Program-made: the position numbers and the translations under genes
Source: CBDDRG01 sp051306415
GTDB taxonomy: Bacteria; Pseudomonadota; Gammaproteobacteria; Pseudomonadales; Porticoccaceae
DNA length: 9,974 nt
NCBI GenBank assembly: GCA_051306415.1
Contig: JBPPNE010000175.1
Coordinates: 1 to 9,974 of the forward strand
Direction of reading: 5' to 3'
The notes under the pieces: generated by a model
Told to the model about the DNA's origin: nothing
Database searches by the model: none
Seen by the model: only the letters and a program-made list of their open reading frames with translations
In this document: positions 1-7,306 of the stretch, in pieces
Layout of the letters: every line of letters begins with the position of its first letter
How positions within the stretch are numbered: position 1 is the stretch's first letter

Positions 1-210
1 CAACTCCCGATCCATGAAAAAAAACGCCTCGAGAACCTCAACCACAAACTCCATCGGCGTGTAGTCGTCATTGAGCAGAACCACGCGATACAGCGGTGGC
101 CTCTTCAGCTTGGGCTTGGCCTCGGCAACCATCTCATCAAAGTGTCTCCCAGGATCCTGTGGGATCGGGCCGAGAGAGATGCGCGTCGCCAAAAACGTAC
201 GTCTAGACAT
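1..210 (-). CDS. clpS: ATP-dependent Clp protease adaptor ClpS (5' part, runs off the left edge)
   Basis: ClpS binds the N-domain of the ClpA unfoldase and delivers N-end-rule substrates to the cytoplasmic ClpAP protease. The first 70 codons are present. After a poorly conserved N-terminal arm of about 36 residues comes the family hallmark PPLYRVVLLNDDYTPMEF followed by VVEVLEAFF, which contains the N-degron-binding Asn-Asp-Asp region. The C-terminal part of the domain is outside the window. I chose the ATG at 208-210 because Pseudomonas-type ClpS has an N-terminal extension of similar length. An internal ATG at 130-132 would give a shorter, E. coli-like arm and cannot be excluded, since neither start has a strong Shine-Dalgarno. 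The gene is divergent from cspD, the usual arrangement, and clpA is expected just beyond the left edge. Confidence 0.93.
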   Translation of the reverse strand, partial: MSRRTFLATRISLGPIPQDPGRHFDEMVAEAKPKLKRPPLYRVVLLNDDYTPMEFVVEVLEAFFFMDREL

Positions 211-235
211 GCGATTAGAATAACCCGCCCCACCG

Positions 236-276
236 ACTCTTGCACCAGTTTCGCGCCATCGCACAAGAGTTTTTTT
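236..276 (+). terminator. Hairpin followed by a T run, upstream of clpS
   Basis: The arms ACTCTTG (236-242) and CAAGAGT (264-270) are exact complements separated by 21 bases. On the plus strand they run straight into a tract of seven T (270-276), the form of an intrinsic terminator. No plus-strand gene ends here, so it would stop transcripts antisense to clpS. Alternatively, on the minus strand, it is a stem in the clpS leader ending about 25 bases before the start codon. The stem is short and the loop large, so function is uncertain. Confidence 0.35.
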
Positions 277-281
277 GTCTG

Positions 282-299
282 TTTCAGCACTGTCTGAAA
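282..299. repeat. Inverted repeat TTTCAG-N6-CTGAAA in the clpS-cspD divergent region
   Basis: Perfect 6-bp arms (282-287 and 294-299) are separated by 6 bases, immediately upstream of a candidate -35 box at 302-307. The position would suit an operator for cspD or clpS, but I match it to no known regulator and it could be chance. Confidence 0.3.
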
Positions 300-301
300 G
301 C

Positions 302-330
302 TTGACTTGCCGGCAGATTACCGATAGAAA
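302..330 (+). promoter_or_regulatory. Candidate distal sigma-70 promoter for cspD
   Basis: TTGACT (302-307) is followed after 17 bases by TAGAAA (325-330): 5 of 6 and 4 of 6 matches to consensus at ideal spacing. Transcription from here would give cspD a leader of roughly 105 bases. Long leaders are a known regulatory feature of some cold-shock genes such as cspA. Inference from motif matching only. Confidence 0.4.
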
Positions 331-414
331 GTAGCTAGCAGGGTCGATCCTGTTCCGTTTCCCGCAACTTTCCAGCGACCCGTTATTACGAATACTTGGT
401 TAATTAATAATTAA

Positions 415-420
415 TATAAT
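415..420 (+). promoter_or_regulatory. Candidate proximal cspD promoter (-10 TATAAT)
   Basis: An exact TATAAT lies 22 bases before the cspD start codon, inside a strongly AT-rich tract (about 398-421). The best -35 candidate, TACTTG at 393-398 (16-base spacing), is poor. The AT-rich flank might act as a UP-like or easily melted element. Expected transcription start is near 427, giving a short leader that still contains the GAGG ribosome-binding site at 433-436. Confidence 0.45.
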
Positions 421-442
421 TGCTTGATCAGCGAGGCTCCCC

Positions 443-733
443 ATGCCGACAGGAACCGTAAAGTGGTTTAACAATGCCAAAGGCTATGGCTTCATCCTCT
501 CGGAGGAGAGCGGAAGCGATATTTTTGCCCACTACTCCGCCATTGAAATGGATGGCTACAAGACACTGAAAGCTGGTCAAGAAGTAGACTTTGACATTGT
601 CCAGGGCGAGAAAGGCGCCCATGCTCTCCGCATCCGATCCTGCGCAAAACCGAGCGAGCGAGCCTCAGCCCCTAACCCCGGCAACCTGAACGTCCGCACT
701 GCTCGCGAAGCTCCGGAACCAACGCTTTCGTAA
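443..733 (+). CDS. cspD: Cold-shock-domain protein CspD
   Basis: A cytoplasmic single-stranded nucleic-acid-binding protein of the CspA family. E. coli CspD is induced in stationary phase and inhibits replication. Residues 4-66 form one cold-shock domain, with VKWFNNAKGYGFI (RNP1 at 14-19, Tyr16 where many members have Phe) and DIFAHYS (RNP2 at 26-31). The context IEMDGYKTLKAGQ is typical of CspD rather than CspA. The protein has 96 residues against about 74 in E. coli. The extra length is a C-terminal tail (about 68-96) rich in Ala, Pro, Ser and Arg that looks disordered. The start is supported by GAGG 6 bases upstream. Location between clpS and icd is the conserved Pseudomonas-type order, and it is transcribed convergently with icd. 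Confidence 0.95.
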   Translation: MPTGTVKWFNNAKGYGFILSEESGSDIFAHYSAIEMDGYKTLKAGQEVDFDIVQGEKGAHALRIRSCAKPSERASAPNPGNLNVRTAREAPEPTLS

Positions 734-771
734 TCCCCGTCGCAAACCCCTTTTTTTATTGGCCGAAAACA

Positions 772-801
772 ACAAAGCCCCCCTGTATCGGAGGGCTTTG
801 T
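772..801. terminator. Hairpin terminator between convergent cspD and icd
   Basis: ACAAAGCCC (772-780) pairs with GGGCTTTGT (793-801), a perfect 9-bp stem, with two further C-G pairs possible inside the 12-base loop. On the plus strand it is followed by CTTCC. On the minus strand it is followed by TGTTTTC, the better U-tract. It sits 39 bp after the cspD stop and 84 bp after the icd stop, so it probably serves both genes, with icd the better fit. Confidence 0.75.
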
Positions 802-884
802 CTTCCTGAGCGTACTGAATCCGCTCCGAATTGGCGGCCCGGCTATACCTCATTAGCGCACCGTCCTTCGCAAGCCACCACTTT

Positions 885-2138
885 TCACATGTGATCGATG
901 ACAGCCTGCCCAAACTGTGAGCAGGACAACAATTTCGCCCCCACCATCAACCGCTCAAAATCATAGGTCACCGTTTTCGCGGTGATAGCCCCCTCGATAC
1001 CCTTGACGATCAGATCCGCCGCCTCATTCCAGCCCATGTGGCGGAGCATCATTTCAGACGACAGAATTTCCGACCCCGGATTGACCTTGTCCTGACCCGC
1101 GTACTTGGGGGCGGTACCGTGAGTGGCCTCAAACACGGCGACATCGTCGGAATTATTGGCGCCGGGAGCGATGCCGATCCCTCCAACCTGCGCCGCAAGC
1201 GCATCGGACAGATAATCGCCGTTCAAGTTGAGCGTCGCAATCACGCTGTATTCCGCCGGTCGCAACAGGATCTGCTGCAACATGGCATCCGCGATGACAT
1301 CCTTGATGACAATCTCCGCGCCCGTGACCGGGTTCTTGAAGTTGTGCCAGGGGCCACCGTCGATTGGCGTGGCACCGAATTCGTCCCTCGCCAACTCATA
1401 ACCCCAGTCACAGAAAGCGCCTTCGGTGAACTTCATGATATTACCCTTGTGCACCAGGGTGACCGAAGGCTTGTTCTGATTGATCGCATACTGGATCGCC
1501 TTGCGGACCAGTCGCTTGGTGCCCGCCTCGGATACCGGCTTGATGCCAATCCCACAGTTCTCGGCGAAGCGGATCTTGGTAACGCCCATCTCCTCCCGCA
1601 GGAACTTGATCACTTTGTCAGCTTCCGCGGACCCCGCCTTCCACTCGATACCAGCGTAGATGTCCTCGGCGTTCTCGCGAAAGATGCACATATCGACCTT
1701 GTGCGGCTCCTTCACCGGTGAGGGCACCCCGGTGAACCAGCGCACCGGGCGCTGGCACACATACAGATCCAACTCCTGGCGCAGCGCAACATTGAGCGAG
1801 CGAAAGCCGCCACCCACCGGCGTCGTCAACGGACCCTTGATGGACACCACGTACTCTCTCAATACTTGCAGCGTTTCCTTGGGAAACCAGTCGCCGTCGT
1901 AGAGCTCGGCCGCCTTCTCACCGCAGTAAACCTCCATCCAGGCGATGGCTTTACTACCGCCATAGGCCTTTGCGACGGCGGCGTCGGTGACCTTGATCAT
2001 CACTGGCGTGATATCGGCGCCGGTGCCATCACCCTCGATGAAGGGAATAATCGGCCTGTCGGGCACATTCAGGGAAAAATCCGCATTCACGGTTATCTTC
2101 TCGCCGTTTGTCGGCACTTTGATGTGTTGAAACCCCAT
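885..2138 (-). CDS. icd: NADP-dependent isocitrate dehydrogenase
   Basis: Oxidatively decarboxylates isocitrate to 2-oxoglutarate in the TCA cycle, making NADPH. It has 417 residues, against 416 for the E. coli homodimeric enzyme, and aligns with it by eye throughout. RSLNVALRQELDLY carries substrate-binding Ser114, Asn116 and Arg120. Arg130, Arg154, Tyr161 (DIYAGIEW) and Lys231 (VHKGN) are the remaining active-site residues. GTAPKYAG supplies Lys345 and Tyr346, the pair that recognises the NADP 2'-phosphate. Ser114 matches the serine phosphorylated by AceK in E. coli, so kinase control at the glyoxylate branch point is possible, but aceK is not in this window. The start is well supported by GGAGA (2145-2149) six bases upstream. 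The gene ends toward cspD and is divergent from rluE. Confidence 0.97.
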   Translation of the reverse strand: MGFQHIKVPTNGEKITVNADFSLNVPDRPIIPFIEGDGTGADITPVMIKVTDAAVAKAYGGSKAIAWMEVYCGEKAAELYDGDWFPKETLQVLREYVVSIKGPLTTPVGGGFRSLNVALRQELDLYVCQRPVRWFTGVPSPVKEPHKVDMCIFRENAEDIYAGIEWKAGSAEADKVIKFLREEMGVTKIRFAENCGIGIKPVSEAGTKRLVRKAIQYAINQNKPSVTLVHKGNIMKFTEGAFCDWGYELARDEFGATPIDGGPWHNFKNPVTGAEIVIKDVIADAMLQQILLRPAEYSVIATLNLNGDYLSDALAAQVGGIGIAPGANNSDDVAVFEATHGTAPKYAGQDKVNPGSEILSSEMMLRHMGWNEAADLIVKGIEGAITAKTVTYDFERLMVGAKLLSCSQFGQAVIDHM

Positions 2139-2184
2139 TGCTTATCTCCGTGTTGTCAGGTAAAAGGCCGGTGTGCGGAGCCGA

Positions 2185-2193
2185 ATTCTAGCA
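2185..2193 (-). promoter_or_regulatory. Candidate extended -10 promoter for icd
   Basis: On the minus strand TGCTAGAAT gives an extended -10 (TG-N-TAGAAT; hexamer at 2185-2190) 46 bases before the icd start codon. No good -35 lies 17 bases upstream, which is compatible with an extended -10 promoter. Motif match only. Confidence 0.4.
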
Positions 2194-2247
2194 CGCCATC
2201 CACGACGCCTGTAGTCGTTTTACAACTCCGGAATCCCGCCAACCGAA

Positions 2248-2844
2248 ATGTCCCGACTGGTCTGTTTTAACAAGCCTTTTGGTGTCCTCAGCCAGTTTAC
2301 GCCCGCCGATGGTCACCCGGGACTTGCGAGTTATCTGCCACTCGCGGGGATCTACGCCGCTGGCCGTCTGGACCGTGATTCCGAAGGCCTGCTGGTGTTG
2401 ACAGACGATGGCGACTGGCAACATCGCATCAGCCAGCCCGACGCCAAGCAACCCAAAGTGTACTGGGCGCAGGTGGAAAACGTCGTTACCGAAGAAGCGC
2501 TAGAGCACCTCCGCACCGGGGTCGTGCTCCGCGACGGCAAGACCCGCCCAGCCGCTGCCAGAGTTATCCCGCAACCCGCGCTGTGGCCGCGAGTACCACC
2601 GATCCGGCACCGGCAACAGATACCGACCAGTTGGCTCGAAATCACCCTCACCGAGGGCCGCAATCGCCAGATACGGCGGATGACGGCGGCGGTCGGGCAT
2701 CCCACGTTGCGACTCATCAGAGTCCAGGTCGGCCCCTGGAAACTCGGCGTTTTGCAGCCGGGAGAGTACCGGATTGAGCAATTGTCGACGATGGAATCAT
2801 ACCCGGCAGCCACTCGACGGCAGCGACCCCCGCATGCCCGATAA
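2248..2844 (+). CDS. rluE: 23S rRNA pseudouridine(2457) synthase RluE
   Basis: A pseudouridine synthase of the RsuA/RluB/E/F family; E. coli RluE modifies U2457 in the peptidyl-transferase region of 23S rRNA. The catalytic motif GRLDRDSEGLL is at residues 39-49, with Asp42 as the predicted nucleophile. The second family motif GRNRQIRRM is at 137-145. There is no N-terminal S4 domain, as expected for RluE. It has 198 residues (E. coli 217, mainly a longer N-terminus). An in-frame TAG not far upstream limits the start to this ATG, which lacks a clear Shine-Dalgarno. The last codons overlap nudJ by 11 bp, and the basic C-terminal tail (about 181-198) is not conserved. It is the first gene of the plus-strand run and divergent from icd, as in E. 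coli. Confidence 0.92.
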   Translation: MSRLVCFNKPFGVLSQFTPADGHPGLASYLPLAGIYAAGRLDRDSEGLLVLTDDGDWQHRISQPDAKQPKVYWAQVENVVTEEALEHLRTGVVLRDGKTRPAAARVIPQPALWPRVPPIRHRQQIPTSWLEITLTEGRNRQIRRMTAAVGHPTLRLIRVQVGPWKLGVLQPGEYRIEQLSTMESYPAATRRQRPPHAR

Positions 2845-3295
2845 AATTCACCTTACCGTCGCGGCGCTGGTCTGCCACGACAACCACTTCCTCTGCGTCA
2901 GCGAAGTGGATCAGGGGCGCGCTGTTATCAATCAGCCGGCCGGCCATGTCGAACCCGGTGAATCCCTCATCGAGGCCGTCGAGCGCGAAGCGCTTGAGGA
3001 AACCGGCTGGTCCGTGCGGGCGACCGCGGTGCTGGGCATTGCGATCTACACCGCGCCCACTTCCAGCGCTTCCTGTAGCCGGGTTACCTATTACCGGGTC
3101 AACTTCGCCTGCGACCCTATTCACCACAACCCACACCGGGCACTTGACCCCGATATCGCCGCCGTCCTCTGGCTCAGTCCGCAGCAGCTGCGCGAGCGCC
3201 ACGCCGAGATGCGCAGCCCCCTGGTTCTCAAGGCCATTGATGATCACCTGTCCGGCCGGCGCTATCCGCTAGGGATAATCGGCGATTACCGCTAA
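2834..3295 (+). CDS. nudJ: Nudix phosphatase NudJ
   Basis: A Nudix hydrolase. E. coli NudJ acts on nucleoside tri- and diphosphates and on hydroxymethylpyrimidine pyrophosphate (thiamin precursor). A complete Nudix box runs from Gly37 to Trp59 (GHVEPGESLIEAVERE then ALEETGW), with the metal-binding REALEE core. QPAGH before the box and the C-terminal RSPLV...RYPLGIIGDY match NudJ specifically. From the ATG at 2834 the protein has 153 residues, exactly the E. coli length. The open frame extends upstream to 2774, but those 20 codons look unlike the family and overlap rluE by 71 bp, so I reject that start. The chosen start overlaps rluE by 11 bp without a clear Shine-Dalgarno, suggesting translational coupling. 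Confidence 0.92.
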   Translation: MPDKIHLTVAALVCHDNHFLCVSEVDQGRAVINQPAGHVEPGESLIEAVEREALEETGWSVRATAVLGIAIYTAPTSSASCSRVTYYRVNFACDPIHHNPHRALDPDIAAVLWLSPQQLRERHAEMRSPLVLKAIDDHLSGRRYPLGIIGDYR

Positions 3296-3324
3296 AATTC
3301 GCCGCTGTCAGACTGGGTTACCCT

Positions 3325-4419
3325 ATGCCATCCCCCACCAAGGTCATCGTCGGCATGTCCGGCGGCGTCGATTCCTCCGTCAGCGCGCTGTTGCTATTGC
3401 AGCAGGGCTACCCGGTGGAAGGACTGTTCATGAAAAACTGGGATGAGGACGATGGCACCGAATATTGCACCGCAAAGGCCGATCTGGCGGACGCGCAACA
3501 GGTGTGCGACACCCTGAGGATTCCCCTGCACACGGCGAATTTCGCCGCTGAATACTGGGATAACGTATTCGAACACTTTCTCAACGAGTACGCCGCCGGG
3601 CGCACGCCCAATCCGGACATCCTCTGTAACCGCGAAATCAAATTCAAAGTGTTTCTGGAGTATGCGCAGATTCTCGGCGCTGATCACATTGCCACCGGCC
3701 ACTACGCGCGCCGCCGGGATCACCACGGCCAGGCTCAGCTATTCAAGGGTCTCGATGCCAACAAGGATCAGAGCTACTTCCTCCACGCCGTCGATGCAGC
3801 CGCCTTTGCGAAAACCTTGTTCCCCATCGGCGAACTGGCGAAGCCTGCCGTCCGTCAACTCGCCGAACGACACGGCCTGACCACGCACGACAAAAAAGAC
3901 AGCACGGGAATCTGCTTTATCGGCGAGCGGCGCTTCCGCGATTTTCTGACCCAGTACCTGCCGGCTCAACCCGGCGACATCCGCACGTCCGACGGCGATC
4001 TGATGGGGCACCACAATGGCCTCATGTTCTACACCCTCGGCCAGCGCCAAGGCATCGGCATCGGCGGCGTCAGGGATGCCGACGAAGCGCCCTGGTACGT
4101 CGCCAGCAAAGACCTCGCCACCAACACGCTGATCGTTGTCCAGGGCAACGACCATCCCTTGCTGATGTGTACCGGCCTGACCGCCTCCAGCGTCCACTGG
4201 ATCAATGGCGAGCCCCCGCGGAAGACTTTTCGCGCCAGCGCGAAAACCCGCTATCGGCAGCCTGACCAATCCTGCCAGGTGACCATCGTCGGCTCCGGTT
4301 GCCACGTCGATTTCGACAGCCCACAGCGGGCGGTGACATCCGGCCAGTCCGTCGTTTTCTACGCTGGCGATCACTGCCTCGGTGGTGGTGTGATCGAAAC
4401 CACAGTTAACCACCATTAA
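3325..4419 (+). CDS. mnmA: tRNA-specific 2-thiouridylase MnmA
   Basis: Thiolates U34 of tRNA-Lys, -Glu and -Gln (s2U), using ATP and sulfur relayed through the Tus proteins. The PP-loop SGGVDSS is at residues 12-18 for ATP binding. The first catalytic cysteine is Cys101 in TPNPDILCNREIKF (with Asp98 as the likely partner) and the second is Cys197 in KDSTGICFIGERRF. The NW(D/E) region at 38-40 and GHYAR at 125-129 fit the family. It has 364 residues (E. coli 368) and appears intact, including the C-terminal beta-barrel (GQRQGIGIGG onward). It starts 29 bp after nudJ with only a weak Shine-Dalgarno and is followed 25 bp later by hflD, so it probably lies in the rluE-nudJ-mnmA-hflD operon. Confidence 0.97.
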   Translation: MPSPTKVIVGMSGGVDSSVSALLLLQQGYPVEGLFMKNWDEDDGTEYCTAKADLADAQQVCDTLRIPLHTANFAAEYWDNVFEHFLNEYAAGRTPNPDILCNREIKFKVFLEYAQILGADHIATGHYARRRDHHGQAQLFKGLDANKDQSYFLHAVDAAAFAKTLFPIGELAKPAVRQLAERHGLTTHDKKDSTGICFIGERRFRDFLTQYLPAQPGDIRTSDGDLMGHHNGLMFYTLGQRQGIGIGGVRDADEAPWYVASKDLATNTLIVVQGNDHPLLMCTGLTASSVHWINGEPPRKTFRASAKTRYRQPDQSCQVTIVGSGCHVDFDSPQRAVTSGQSVVFYAGDHCLGGGVIETTVNHH

Positions 4420-4444
4420 CCATCGCGCTGATCGAGAACAACGG

Positions 4445-5134
4445 ATGATCAAGACTCCCACTCGCGATCAAACGCTGGCGCTCGCCGGCGTCTTCCAGGC
4501 CTGCCATCTGGTGGATGTGCTCGCGCGCACCGGGCAAGTCGCGACCGACAATCTGGCCACGGCCTTGAACAGCCTGCTGGAACAGGACCCGTCGTCGACG
4601 GAAGCCCTGTTTGGCGGCATTGCCAACCTCGCGGTCGGCATCACCGCGATGGATGAGCAATTAACCCGGAAGAAGCTGCCGAGCAATTGCCTGCGCTATG
4701 TTATCGGCGTCCTCCAGCTGGAGCGGAAGCTGCACCGGAACCCCGCGATGATGGCGCAAATAGTCGCGGGCATCGGCGAAGCCCACACGCAGGCGGCGTA
4801 TTTTTCCCCGACCCATGACAATGTCATCGCCAGACTGGCCGGGCTGTATCAGCAAACCATCAGCACGCTCGATCTGCGTATCCAGGTCAATGGCGATGGC
4901 GGCTATCTGCAACAACCGGCAATCGTCAACCGAGTGCGCTGCCTGCTCTTTGCCGGTATCCGCGCCGGCATCCACTGGCACCATCTCGGTGGCAGACGCT
5001 GGCACCTGATTCTGTTGCGCAAGCCCCTGCTCGCCCAACTCAAACAGCTGCAGACTCAATTGGAACGGCGGCAGTCCTCCACCGCCTCACCGGCTCCCCC
5101 GCTCAATCCACTCCCACCGGGCAATGATCCCTGA
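4445..5134 (+). CDS. hflD: HflD, high-frequency-lysogenization protein homologue
   Basis: HflD in E. coli is a peripheral inner-membrane protein that binds phage lambda CII and favours its degradation; its role for the host is poorly defined. The match rests on length (229 residues, E. coli 213) and conserved patches. These are TLALAGVFQACHLV near the N-terminus, DPSSTEALFGG (about 48-58), RYVIGVLQLERKL, DLRIQVNG, and NRVRCLLFAGIRAGIHWHHLGG (about 162-183) with GRRWHL after it. The protein looks largely alpha-helical, with no signal peptide or clear membrane span. The last 25 residues form a Ser/Pro/Ala-rich tail absent from the E. coli protein. Its position between mnmA and purB is the conserved context and adds confidence. 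Confidence 0.93.
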   Translation: MIKTPTRDQTLALAGVFQACHLVDVLARTGQVATDNLATALNSLLEQDPSSTEALFGGIANLAVGITAMDEQLTRKKLPSNCLRYVIGVLQLERKLHRNPAMMAQIVAGIGEAHTQAAYFSPTHDNVIARLAGLYQQTISTLDLRIQVNGDGGYLQQPAIVNRVRCLLFAGIRAGIHWHHLGGRRWHLILLRKPLLAQLKQLQTQLERRQSSTASPAPPLNPLPPGNDP

Positions 5135-5224
5135 CTGCACCGACGTCAGCTCCCTTCAGCGGCCGCCGGCAAATCCAGCCGCATCGGTTAGAATTCCGCC
5201 ACAGCCAAAGCCCCGGTCACGCTC

Positions 5225-6592
5225 ATGAATCTCTCCTCTCTCAGCGCAATCTCCCCCATCGATGGCCGCTATGGCAGCAAGACGGCAGTTTTGCGGGAAC
5301 TCTTCAGTGAATACGGGCTGATCCGCTTTCGCGTCGAAGTGGAGATCCGCTGGCTTCAGCAACTGGCGCGGAATCCCGCCATCGGGGAAGTGAAGCCGTT
5401 TTCAGCCGCGGCGAATACGTTTCTCGAAACCCTGTTGACTGAATTTGACGAAGCTGACGCCGCTCGCATCAAGGCCATCGAAAGCACCACCAACCACGAT
5501 GTCAAAGCCGTCGAGTACTTTCTCAAGGAGCGTCTTGCCGCCAATGCGGAGCTGCACGCGGTCAGCGAATTCATCCATTTTGCGTGCACATCCGAGGACA
5601 TCAACAACCTCGCTCACGCATTGATGCTGAGAGCTGGGCGCGATCAGATCCTGCTGCCCGCGATTGACGCCGTGGTACTGGCGCTGACTCACCAGGCGCA
5701 TCAGTTCAGCGATATCCCCATGCTCGCGCGCACCCACGGCCAAACCGCCACACCGACGACAGTCGGCAAGGAATTCGCCAATGTCGTCGCCCGTCTGCGC
5801 CGCCAGGTCGCGCGCATTGCCGACGTCGAGTTGCTGGGCAAGATCAACGGCGCCGTCGGCAACTACAACGCCCATCTGTGCGCCTACCCGGACGTCGACT
5901 GGAACGCCAACGCCGAGCAATTCATCAGCGGACTCGGACTCACCGGGAACCCCTACACCACCCAGATCGAGCCCCACGATTACATCGCCGAGCTGTTCGA
6001 TGCCATCGCCCGCCTGAACACCATCCTCATCGATTTCGACCGCGACATCTGGGGTTACATCTCGCTGGGTTACTTCCGCCAGAAAACCCTGCCCGGCGAG
6101 GTCGGCTCCTCCACCATGCCGCACAAGGTCAACCCCATCGACTTCGAAAACTCCGAAGGCAATCTGGGCATGGCCAACGCCGTGTTCAGCCACCTGGCGG
6201 CCAAGCTGCCGATCTCGCGCTGGCAGCGCGACCTCACCGATTCCACCGTGTTGCGCAATATGGGTGTCGGCTTTGCCTACAGCCTGATCGCCTACGGCGC
6301 CACCGAGAAAGGCCTGCACAAACTCGAACTAAACCGCGAGCGGCTGGCGGCGGACCTCGACAACGCCTGGGAAGTGCTGGCCGAACCGATCCAGACCGTC
6401 ATGCGTCGCTACGGCATTGCCGAACCCTACGAAAAACTGAAGGCGCTGACCCGCGGCCAAGCGATCACCCAAGAAACGCTGCGGATATTCATCGACAGCC
6501 TCGATCTGCCGGCGGAGGCAAAAACCGCGCTCCAAGCGCTGACACCCGCAACCTACATCGGCAATGCGGCCAAGCAGGCCAAAGGGATATAG
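5225..6592 (+). CDS. purB: Adenylosuccinate lyase PurB
   Basis: Catalyses two fumarate-releasing steps of purine synthesis: SAICAR to AICAR, and adenylosuccinate to AMP. It belongs to the fumarase/aspartase superfamily and is a cytoplasmic homotetramer. It has 455 residues (E. coli 456). The N-terminus SAISPIDGRYGSK is diagnostic. STTNHDVKAVEYF (about 87-99) and TSEDINN (122-128) are substrate-binding regions. His171 in ARTHGQTATP is the predicted general acid. The superfamily signature SSTMPHKVNPIDFENSEGN starts at 295, with the catalytic serine in the flexible loop (Ser295). The sequence appears intact to the end. It begins 90 bp after hflD with a weak ribosome-binding site; a TAGAAT at 5189-5194 could be a -10 for its own promoter, without a convincing -35. 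It is the last gene of the conserved block. Confidence 0.97.
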   Translation: MNLSSLSAISPIDGRYGSKTAVLRELFSEYGLIRFRVEVEIRWLQQLARNPAIGEVKPFSAAANTFLETLLTEFDEADAARIKAIESTTNHDVKAVEYFLKERLAANAELHAVSEFIHFACTSEDINNLAHALMLRAGRDQILLPAIDAVVLALTHQAHQFSDIPMLARTHGQTATPTTVGKEFANVVARLRRQVARIADVELLGKINGAVGNYNAHLCAYPDVDWNANAEQFISGLGLTGNPYTTQIEPHDYIAELFDAIARLNTILIDFDRDIWGYISLGYFRQKTLPGEVGSSTMPHKVNPIDFENSEGNLGMANAVFSHLAAKLPISRWQRDLTDSTVLRNMGVGFAYSLIAYGATEKGLHKLELNRERLAADLDNAWEVLAEPIQTVMRRYGIAEPYEKLKALTRGQAITQETLRIFIDSLDLPAEAKTALQALTPATYIGNAAKQAKGI

Positions 6593-6677
6593 GTGTTTTC
6601 CAGCGCCAATGCCGGCGCGTGGGAACTCGAGGCTAGCAAATAACCACGCTTTATGCCCAACTCCGCGGCCGCCAGTA

Positions 6678-7303
6678 TTACCCTAACCTGTTGCCCCCGT
6701 TGCCCCGAAACCGCGAAAGCAGCCCATATAAAATCAGTAGCACGTTTGTAATAGCCGAACAACAGCGGAAAACGTCCGTAGCGGCGAAACAAATACACAA
6801 ACACTGGGGTCACCATGTAGAACATGACTTCTACTTTGAGAGTCCACAGTGCACCGTTAACCGCCACAAGCCGGTTCGACGTAAAGACACCCGGCAATGT
6901 GGGCTGCAGGAAGTTCAGAAAACTGAGGTTTGCAGCGAGATAGCCGAGCCACTGCCGAGAAAAGTAGTTCTCCGCAGGTTCAGCACTCACCCCTACGAGC
7001 GCCACCGCACAGTAAGATGACAACGGCGGCATAGGCCGGATAGAGCCGGCGCACCCTCTTGCTGGCCTAAGCAATGAGAGACGACGAGCGTTCGTAACTC
7101 ATCAATACCAGAAACCCACTGACAACAAAAAACCCTTTGACTGCGATTGTCGATGACAAAATCGTCACAATCCAGCTCAGCTCGCTGTACCCGGAGAGCT
7201 GATACGCGTGTACCAAGCAGACCGTGCCGGCAAATAACAGCCGGAGCAGGTCAAAGTTGTTTTTAGCCAATCGGGGGCTCTGAGGAAGCGCGTACTGATG
7301 CAA
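6678..7303 (-). pseudogene. Degraded acyltransferase-3 (OafA/YrhL-like) membrane gene
   Basis: Intact members are polytopic inner-membrane proteins of about 350-400 residues that acylate surface sugars. The first piece (7303 to 7070) encodes NNFDLLRLLFAGTVCLVHAY and VKGFFVVSGFLVLMSYERS, the classic start of the family. An in-frame TAG at 7067-7069 interrupts it. The same frame continues with ASKRVRRLYPAYAAVVILL, so the TAG probably replaced a tyrosine codon. Around 6990-7010 the homology shifts frame to SAEPAENYFSRQWLGYLAAN and the conserved NGALWTLKVEVMFYMVTPV. Near 6755-6758 it shifts again to AITNVLLILYGLLSRF before TAA at 6678-6680. The C-terminal half or so is missing. No ATG precedes the first piece, only a TTG at 7303. 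The fragments are clear; the exact lesion points are by eye. Confidence 0.82.
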
Positions 7304-7306
7304 GGT

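Noticed and set aside
1038..1721. 227-codon plus-strand frame inside icd
   Set aside because: It is antisense to an intact, highly conserved isocitrate dehydrogenase and has no recognisable motif.
2774..2833. Upstream-extended start for nudJ
   Set aside because: It adds 20 residues unlike any Nudix protein and overlaps rluE by 71 bp. The ATG at 2834 gives exactly the E. coli NudJ length.
3739..4461. 240-codon minus-strand frame across mnmA and the start of hflD
   Set aside because: It is antisense to mnmA, has a low-complexity translation and spans the boundary of two real genes.
5402..6319. 305-codon open frame antisense to purB
   Set aside because: It lies wholly inside a well-supported purB. 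The low-complexity Gly/Val/Asp-rich translation is what the opposite strand of a GC-rich gene usually gives.
6603..6618. Short hairpin GCGCC-N6-GGCGC after purB as a terminator
   Set aside because: The stem has only 5 bp and no T tract; too weak to call.
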